Origin: Candidatus Aminicenantota bacterium
GTDB taxonomy: Bacteria > Acidobacteriota > Aminicenantia > S016-38
Assembly (NCBI GenBank): GCA_027062035.1
Contig: JAMOUL010000391.1
Location: 1-20,332, forward strand
Length of the DNA: 20,332 bases
Direction of reading: 5' to 3'
Positions 14,991 through 20,332 of the stretch are shown here, piece by piece (the first letter of the stretch is position 1; each line of letters starts with the position of its first letter). The translations under genes and the position numbers were made by a program. The notes below the pieces were generated by a model that worked only from the letters and a program-made list of their open reading frames with translations, ran no database searches and was not told where the DNA came from.

Positions 14991-16303
14991 GGCTGAGAGA
15001 AGATGAGCTCATAAGAGCAATATCCCCTGTGGAGATTATAAACCCCGGAGGTCGTGTGTTCTCCTATTTTTCCTTTGACTCCAGAGATATGAAAAAAGAT
15101 GGATTGTTTTTTGCGCTAAAGGGGCAGAGGGATGGTCATGATTTTGTGAAGGACGCCATAAAGAAGGGTGCCCTGGCTGCGGTGGTGGAAAGGCCAATGG
15201 AATTCATCCCGGCCTTTGTGGTGAAAGATACGCTGAAGGCACTGGGTGATGCAGCATCCTTCAGCCTCACCTTAAATAAAACCCTCAGATTGGGAATAAC
15301 AGGAAGCGCAGGGAAGACAACCACAAAGGAATTTGTATTCTCCTTCCTCTCAAAGGAGTTCCGCACAGAAAGAACCCCGGGCAACTGGAATAATTTAATA
15401 GGGGTACCAGTCTTCATTCTCAACAGAGACGAACACACCGAAGCCCTCGTGATTGAAATGGGGATAAGCATCCCGGGAGAGATGGATAAACTTGTGGATA
15501 TTGCAAAGCCCCGGACGGTTCTCTTCACCAGAATATACGCAACGCATACCCAGTTCCTCGGGTCCCTGGAAGGGGTAAGGGAAGAAAAGGGCAAAATTCT
15601 AAAACACGCAGAAAGGGCTGCATTCAACCTTGACGATAACGCACAGGAACCCCTATGGGAAAGATTTGCTGGGGAAAAAAGGTTCTTTTCTTCCTCCAGG
15701 GAAGCGGATGTGAAGCTTCTCGGCTGGAAGAGGATATCCAACGGAAAATTATCGGTAGAAATATCATATATGGGAAAGGAAATAAAGGGTGTCTTCCCAT
15801 TCTGGAGCCCGGTCTTCATTGAAAATCTCCTTGCTGCCCTTGCTGCTGCCTCTTTCTTTCTAAGGGAGAAACCGGACATCGAAGGACTGAAACCGCTTGA
15901 AGGCAGAGGTCAATCATGGGAAAGAGACGGAATCTTCTTTATAGACGAAAGTTACAATTCCAATCCAGATTCTTTAGTAAGGGCTCTCTTCTCCCTGTCC
16001 GGCCTGGAAGGAACCAGAATCGCGGTGCTCTCAGATATGCTCGAACTGAAGGACCCGGAAAAGGTACACAGGGAAATGGGAAAGAAAATAGCCGATTTAA
16101 AAATTGACTATCTCCTTTTCTGTGGCGAACTCATGAAATACGCAGCAGAGGAAGCTCTAAATAAGAGGGAAAAGGTGTTCTGGGTTGAAACACCGGAGGA
16201 GGCAGGGAAGAAGCTTCGGGAAATAATCTCTCCGGGCTCAGTTGTATTTTTTAAAGGTTCCCATGGCACAGGGCTCTGGCAGGAGGTACAGAAGTGGAAA
16301 TAA
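14987..16303 (+). CDS. murF: UDP-MurNAc-tripeptide--D-Ala-D-Ala ligase MurF
   Basis: MurF joins D-Ala-D-Ala to the UDP-MurNAc tripeptide, the last cytoplasmic step before the lipid carrier is loaded. The 438-residue protein has the N-terminal FDSRDMKKDGLFFALKGQ (30-47), the ATP loop GITGSAGKTTT (103-113), NWNNLIGVP, the EMGISIPGEMD segment, and IDESYNSNP in the third domain. The SAGK variant of the loop is normal for MurF. A good GGAGGAG site precedes its ATG. It runs 10 bp into murD, leaving no room for mraY, which usually follows murF. Confidence 0.96.
   Translation: MRLREDELIRAISPVEIINPGGRVFSYFSFDSRDMKKDGLFFALKGQRDGHDFVKDAIKKGALAAVVERPMEFIPAFVVKDTLKALGDAASFSLTLNKTLRLGITGSAGKTTTKEFVFSFLSKEFRTERTPGNWNNLIGVPVFILNRDEHTEALVIEMGISIPGEMDKLVDIAKPRTVLFTRIYATHTQFLGSLEGVREEKGKILKHAERAAFNLDDNAQEPLWERFAGEKRFFSSSREADVKLLGWKRISNGKLSVEISYMGKEIKGVFPFWSPVFIENLLAALAAASFFLREKPDIEGLKPLEGRGQSWERDGIFFIDESYNSNPDSLVRALFSLSGLEGTRIAVLSDMLELKDPEKVHREMGKKIADLKIDYLLFCGELMKYAAEEALNKREKVFWVETPEEAGKKLREIISPGSVVFFKGSHGTGLWQEVQKWK
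16281..16286 (+). promoter_or_regulatory. Ribosome binding site for the murD GTG start
   Basis: AGGAGG inside the murF 3' end is 7 nt from the GTG at 16294 and so supports this start. Confidence 0.7.
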
Positions 16304-17607
16304 AGGGAAGAAAATTCGCAGTAGTTGGATTCGGGATTACAGGAAAGGCCATAGCAAACTTTATAACCTCCATGGGAGGAACGGTTCTTATTTCTGATAG
16401 AAATCCACAGAGGGAGGAAGAAATAAAGAGGCTGGGATATGAATATCAAATAGAAAATTCCCCGGAGTTTCTTTCCAGAGCAGACGTAATAGTGGTCTCC
16501 CCCGGAGTTCCCTGGAATGCACCCTTTCTGGAAGAACTCAGGAACATGGGAAAAAGGGTAATGGGTGACATAGACTTCTCCATTCCCTTCGTTAAGGGAA
16601 AATTGATAGGCATAACAGGAAGCAACGGAAAATCAACAACAGTTGCCCTTACCGCCCATATATTAAAAACCGCAGGATTTAAAGCTGAAGCCTGTGGAAA
16701 TATAGGGAATCCGCTTATAAATTTAGCTGGAAAAGACCATGACTTCCTTGTTCTGGAGTTAAGCTCTTACCAGCTTGAGGCCAGCTCCCCTTCAGTGTAC
16801 ATCTCTTCCATACTGAACTGCACTCCGGATCATCTAAACAGGCACGGAAGCTTCGATGCTTACTGCACTGCAAAGGAAAGGCTGCTGGAACTTCAGAAGG
16901 AGGGGTTCTCCGTACTCAATCTGGACGACCCACGCTCAGAAATATGGGACAAAAAATCAAGGGTGGAAAAGTACTTTTTTTCCTCCCGGAAGGAAGTTGC
17001 AAAGGGAATAACAATAAAGGATTTCAGGGCATTTGAAGGGGAAAACCTGGCTTTTGACGGCAAAAGGATGAAACTTATCGGAACCCACAATATGGAAAAC
17101 GCAGCTGCTGCATTCCTCATCGCAAAGCTTGCAGGAGCAGCGGAGGAAAAAATAAGGGAGGGAATATATAGCTTTGAGCCGCTGGAACACAGAATGGAAT
17201 TATTTACTTACTGCCAGGGTAAACCATTTATAAACGATTCCAAGGCTACAAATATAGACGCAGTGAGACGAGCTCTTCAATCATTGACAGGAAAATACGC
17301 AATAATTATGGGAGGGCAGGGAAAAGGGGAAAGTTATGGGGAGCTTTCGGACCTCATGAGGGAAAAGGCAGTATTTATAGTGGCCATTGGAGAAGAAAAA
17401 CTGAAAATAAAGGAAGATCTGGGAAGAACTTCTGAGGTCGTCGTTGCCTCTTCCCTGGAAGAAGCCGTTGATCTGGTATTCGAAAGGTTAAATGAAGTTG
17501 ATGGGGTCATACTCTCTCCTGCATGTGCAAGTTTCGATATGTTTTCAAACTTTGAGGAAAGGGGCAGGAGATTTAAGGAACTGGTGCTCAGGAGGTGCAA
17601 TGAATAA
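16294..17607 (+). CDS. murD: UDP-MurNAc-L-alanine--D-glutamate ligase MurD
   Basis: MurD adds D-Glu to UDP-MurNAc-L-Ala with ATP. The 437-residue protein has an N-terminal Rossmann-like domain (VGFGITGKA, 11-19; VSPGVP, 68-73), the ATP loop GITGSNGKSTT (106-116), LELSSYQLE, the CTPDHLNRHGS motif and INDSKATN in the C-terminal domain. The length is normal. The start is a GTG at 16294, set by AGGAGG 7 nt upstream. It overlaps murF by 10 bp and ftsW by 8 bp. Confidence 0.96.
   Translation: MEIKGRKFAVVGFGITGKAIANFITSMGGTVLISDRNPQREEEIKRLGYEYQIENSPEFLSRADVIVVSPGVPWNAPFLEELRNMGKRVMGDIDFSIPFVKGKLIGITGSNGKSTTVALTAHILKTAGFKAEACGNIGNPLINLAGKDHDFLVLELSSYQLEASSPSVYISSILNCTPDHLNRHGSFDAYCTAKERLLELQKEGFSVLNLDDPRSEIWDKKSRVEKYFFSSRKEVAKGITIKDFRAFEGENLAFDGKRMKLIGTHNMENAAAAFLIAKLAGAAEEKIREGIYSFEPLEHRMELFTYCQGKPFINDSKATNIDAVRRALQSLTGKYAIIMGGQGKGESYGELSDLMREKAVFIVAIGEEKLKIKEDLGRTSEVVVASSLEEAVDLVFERLNEVDGVILSPACASFDMFSNFEERGRRFKELVLRRCNE
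17590..17595 (+). promoter_or_regulatory. Ribosome binding site deciding the ftsW start
   Basis: AGGAGG at the murD 3' end sits 4 nt before the ATG at 17600; no comparable site precedes the upstream in-frame ATG at 17492. Confidence 0.65.
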
Positions 17608-18700
17608 TAGCTCCCTTAATAATCTTACCTGGAGAATAAATAATCTTCTTATTATATCTATAGCCATCCTTTTATCTCTGGGAGCTATTGCTGTAGACAG
17701 TGCATCAATGCTTCCATATCTGAGGTTCGGCAGGGGAGAGTTCAGTTTCTTCTTCAAGCATCTTATTGCAGTGCTCATAGGAATATTTGTGGGTGGTGCA
17801 ATACTATTTCAGAGGGATAAATTTTACAGACGGGGGGAATTCATCCTGCTTTTAAATATACTAACCCTTTCGCTGCTTGGACTGGTCTTTCATTTTCCTG
17901 CAAGAAATGGTGCCCACAGGTGGATAGAATTATTCGGCTTTACCTTTCAACCTTCAGAACTGGCAAAATTCAGCCTTATTCTCACCCTTGCTTACTTCCT
18001 GGGAAGAGAAGGGAGAACCCAGAAGGACGAGAAAATGGCCATAGGTTATTCTCTCCTTATAATGGTCTTTGTAATTGTAGAACCTGACTTTGGAACTGCA
18101 TTCTTCCTGGCGGTTATAACCACTGTTATGCTCTTCATCTCTGGAGTTGATATGAAAAAGATCGCAAGGGTGGGGTTAATTGCTGGAGCCATAGTTTTTA
18201 TATTTATACTCCTTCCCACAGGAAAGCATTTTAGAAAAAGGGCCTCAGACTACCTGCACGATCCCAGGGCAATCCACCAGAGAAATCAGGCGCTGATAGC
18301 CCTTGGCTCCGGGGGAATAACAGGAAGAAGCCCGGGAGAAAGCCTACAGAAATTCCTCTATCTTCCGGAAGCTCATTCAGACTTCATATTTTCGATCCTG
18401 GGAGAAGAACTGGGTGTATGGGCCACAGTACTTGTTGTACTCAGTTTTATGGGCATAGGGTTCTCCGGCTTAAGGATTGCAAGAAGCGCCAGAGACAGGA
18501 AAAGCGCCCTTATTGCATATGGCATATCCTCTGCCATAGTAATCCAGGCTTTTTTGAACATCTCGGTAAACGTGGGAATTTTACCTCCAAAGGGAATCCC
18601 ACTTCCTTTTATGAGCTACGGAGGTAGTTCCATGGTGATGTCTCTGGTAATGGTAGGAGTTCTGATGCATATATGGGTATGGAGGCGAGATGAGACCTGA
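17600..18700 (+). CDS. ftsW: SEDS-family septal glycosyltransferase FtsW
   Basis: FtsW polymerises septal glycan strands from lipid II together with its PBP partner. The open frame runs from 17492, but the ATG at 17600 is the real start: AGGAGG lies 4 nt upstream and the preceding residues lie within the murD coding region. The 366-residue protein has about ten membrane segments. Motifs: HRWIELFGFTFQPSELAK (106-123), EPDFGTA (161-167), GSGGITGRSPGES (236-248) then LPEAHSDFIFSILGEELG with the essential Asp261, and LPPKGIPLPFMSYGGSS (328-344). It overlaps murC by 11 bp with no room for murG. RodA is the alternative, but the location favours FtsW. Confidence 0.94.
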   Translation: MNNSSLNNLTWRINNLLIISIAILLSLGAIAVDSASMLPYLRFGRGEFSFFFKHLIAVLIGIFVGGAILFQRDKFYRRGEFILLLNILTLSLLGLVFHFPARNGAHRWIELFGFTFQPSELAKFSLILTLAYFLGREGRTQKDEKMAIGYSLLIMVFVIVEPDFGTAFFLAVITTVMLFISGVDMKKIARVGLIAGAIVFIFILLPTGKHFRKRASDYLHDPRAIHQRNQALIALGSGGITGRSPGESLQKFLYLPEAHSDFIFSILGEELGVWATVLVVLSFMGIGFSGLRIARSARDRKSALIAYGISSAIVIQAFLNISVNVGILPPKGIPLPFMSYGGSSMVMSLVMVGVLMHIWVWRRDET

Positions 18701-20057
18701 ACTTGCAGTGGTAAAGCGGGTACACATGGTAGGGATTGGGGGAAGCGGTATGAGCGGTATTGCTGAAATCCTGTGGAACATCGGATTTAAGGTAACCGGA
18801 AGTGATATTCAGGAAAGCAACAACGTAAAATGGCTGAGGTCCCTGGGAATCCCAATATCCATTGGCCATAGCAGGGAAAACCTTAGGGACGCACAGCTCG
18901 TGATAATTTCCTCTGCAATAAAGGAAGACAATGTGGAGGTTCAGGAAGCAAGGGCGAGAAAAATTCCAGTTATAGCAAGAGCCGATGCCCTTGCCCAGAT
19001 CATGAGGATGAAATATTCCATTGCAGTAGCAGGCACCCACGGAAAAACCACAACCACCTCCATGATAGGAATAATTCTCAAGGAAGCAGGACTGGATCCC
19101 ACGATAATTGTGGGAGGAATCCCTCTCCAGCTGGGTTCCACCGCCAAACTTGGAAAGGGGGAATTTCTGGTGGCCGAAGCAGATGAGTCCGATGGTTCCT
19201 TTCTCAAACTCTATCCCTTTGCCGAAGTAATCACCAATATAGAAGAGGACCATCTGGACCACTACTCTGGCATAGATGATATAGTGAATGCATTTCACTC
19301 CTTTATATTAAATGTGCCATTCTTCGGATTTGTGGTTATAAACAGAGATGATCCCAGACTTCGCAGCTTCGAGGATAAGCTGGAAAGGTTCTATGTAACC
19401 TACAGCATAAAGGAACCATCCCGGTTTCAGGCCACCCCCCTTGGCAGGGAAGGGAATTTCTGGAAATTCAGGGTGGACGAACGGATTTATAGAATGAGCG
19501 TTCCCGGGATCCATAACATTTACAATGCCACCGCGGCAATTGCCCTTTGTAGAACCCTCGGGATAGACGAAGATATCATTGCAGAAGCTCTGGCTCGGTT
19601 TTCCGGGGTAAAAAGAAGGCTCGAATTCAAAGGAGAAATTAAAGGTGTTGCCTTCTTTGAAGATTACGCTCACCACCCCACGGAAATAAGGGCGGTGATT
19701 TCTACCCTCAGGGAAGTTTATCCTTCCCGTCGCATACTTGTGGTCTTTCAACCCCATAGATATTCAAGGCTCGCAAAAATGAGGGAAAAATTTGCCATAG
19801 TACTTGCTGAAGCTGACGCGGTAATAATCACAGAAGTATATCCAGCAGGCGAAAAACCTATAGAGGGAGTTGATGGCGAGAGTCTGTATGGAATCCTGAA
19901 ATCAATAAAAGAAGAATCCTACTTCTGTCCAGAGCTGGAGAATCTTCCGGAAAGGGTTCGGGATATAGCAGAGGAGGGTGACATAGTGGCAATTCTCGGG
20001 GCCGGAAATGTTAATAAATATATCGAAAAAATGAAGGGGGCACTTAATGAAAAATAA
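18690..20057 (+). CDS. murC: UDP-N-acetylmuramate--L-alanine ligase MurC
   Basis: MurC makes UDP-MurNAc-L-Ala, the first peptide step. The 455-residue protein shows the N-terminal HMVGIGGSGMSGIAEI (12-27), the ATP loop VAGTHGKTTTT (113-123), EADESDGSF and ITNIEEDHLDHYSG in the central domain, and FEDYAHHPTE with FQPHRYSR in the C-terminal domain. GTHGKT distinguishes MurC from the other Mur ligases. It starts inside ftsW with GGAGG 4 nt upstream, and ends 11 bp inside the ftsQ start. It is not fused to Ddl. Confidence 0.97.
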   Translation: MRPELAVVKRVHMVGIGGSGMSGIAEILWNIGFKVTGSDIQESNNVKWLRSLGIPISIGHSRENLRDAQLVIISSAIKEDNVEVQEARARKIPVIARADALAQIMRMKYSIAVAGTHGKTTTTSMIGIILKEAGLDPTIIVGGIPLQLGSTAKLGKGEFLVAEADESDGSFLKLYPFAEVITNIEEDHLDHYSGIDDIVNAFHSFILNVPFFGFVVINRDDPRLRSFEDKLERFYVTYSIKEPSRFQATPLGREGNFWKFRVDERIYRMSVPGIHNIYNATAAIALCRTLGIDEDIIAEALARFSGVKRRLEFKGEIKGVAFFEDYAHHPTEIRAVISTLREVYPSRRILVVFQPHRYSRLAKMREKFAIVLAEADAVIITEVYPAGEKPIEGVDGESLYGILKSIKEESYFCPELENLPERVRDIAEEGDIVAILGAGNVNKYIEKMKGALNEK

Positions 20058-20332
20058 AAAAGCTTCGTTCCCCTCCTTCATTTACATGGTTTTATTTGTT
20101 CTTTTGATGTATCCTGCCCTGAAAGCCGTAAATTCCGGCAACTATTTTGAGGTAAAAAGGATCGAAATCGACGGAAACAGGAAGTTTATGAAAGTTCTTA
20201 ATAAGTTTAAGGGAATGGACCTGCGTAGTCTTGCGGAGGATGAAATAATAGAGGAATTAAAAAGGGATAACATGGTGAAGGAAGTAATTGTGAAAAAGGT
20301 ATTCCCTCATACTCTAATAGTAAAGATTAAAG
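20047..20332 (+). CDS. ftsQ: FtsQ/DivIB-like cell division protein, 3'-truncated
   Basis: The reading frame starts at the ATG at 20047, with AAGGGGG 6 nt upstream, and is open to the window end (95 codons seen). Residues 1-7 are basic; about 8-26 form a membrane helix. From about residue 33, FEVKRIEIDGNRKFM and then a helix region and VFPHTLIVKIK form a POTRA domain, which FtsQ uses to bind FtsL/FtsB. The call is strong because FtsQ normally follows murC/ddl. The beta domain and C-terminus are beyond the window. Confidence 0.85.
   Translation, partial: MKNKKASFPSFIYMVLFVLLMYPALKAVNSGNYFEVKRIEIDGNRKFMKVLNKFKGMDLRSLAEDEIIEELKRDNMVKEVIVKKVFPHTLIVKIK

Noticed and set aside
17492..17599. Upstream extension of ftsW to an ATG at 17492
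   Set aside because: It overlaps the end of murD, lacks a ribosome binding site, and the added residues do not fit the FtsW N-terminus; the ATG at 17600 has AGGAGG.
18609..19298. Minus-strand open frame of 229 codons opposite murC
   Set aside because: It lies antisense to the conserved ATP loop of murC and has a Tyr/His/Cys-rich sequence without family features.
1..20332. tRNA, rRNA, CRISPR array, transposon or phage genes
   Set aside because: No cloverleaf-like sequence, regular repeat-spacer array, transposase or phage protein was seen; gaps between genes are all under 100 bp.

Overview
The window is a gene-dense piece of a bacterial chromosome with almost no intergenic DNA, many 1-29 bp overlaps and a GC content that looks moderate. 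Arg codons are mostly AGA/AGG and Ile is often ATA. The proteins are rich in K, E, R and I, which together suggests a thermophilic or heat-tolerant anaerobe, but this is inference. MurE carries the DNPR motif of meso-diaminopimelate-adding enzymes. With Tat genes, a lipoprotein, an O-antigen-ligase-type protein and FtsQ, this fits an envelope with DAP peptidoglycan, perhaps a diderm from a poorly cultured phylum. I cannot name the lineage. No rRNA, tRNA, IS element, CRISPR array or phage gene was seen.

Left edge (1-634): the 3' part of a class I SAM methyltransferase on the + strand, converging on the minus-strand genes with a 91 bp gap.

Minus-strand block (635-9676), in transcription order: a two-Ig-domain lipoprotein, tatA, tatC, an NSS-family Na+ symporter, an O-antigen-ligase/Wzy-like membrane protein, hisC, cmk, and then a separate three-gene unit with its own good promoter. 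That unit encodes a SucC-like ATP-grasp CoA-ligase subunit fused to a two-cluster ferredoxin domain, a SucD-like subunit with the phosphohistidine, and a class II aldolase. The genes are coupled by TAATG and TGATG overlaps. Several motifs resemble the ATP-citrate lyase branch more than ordinary succinyl-CoA synthetase. This is the most unusual system in the window.

Divergent promoter region (9677-9733): 57 bp separates the lipoprotein from def. On each strand a -10-like box sits 6 bp before the start codon, as in leaderless transcripts.

Plus-strand block (9734-20332): def followed by a division and cell wall (dcw) cluster: mraZ, rsmH, ftsL, ftsI, murE, murF, murD, ftsW, murC, ftsQ (cut by the window end). 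Neighbouring genes from rsmH on overlap by 4-17 bp. The usual mraY (between murF and murD) and murG (between ftsW and murC) are missing from their slots. In front of mraZ a TTGACT-17-TATTAT promoter lies inside a perfect 12 bp inverted repeat, joined by 10-bp-spaced TGGGA-type repeats, which looks like an MraZ autoregulatory operator.
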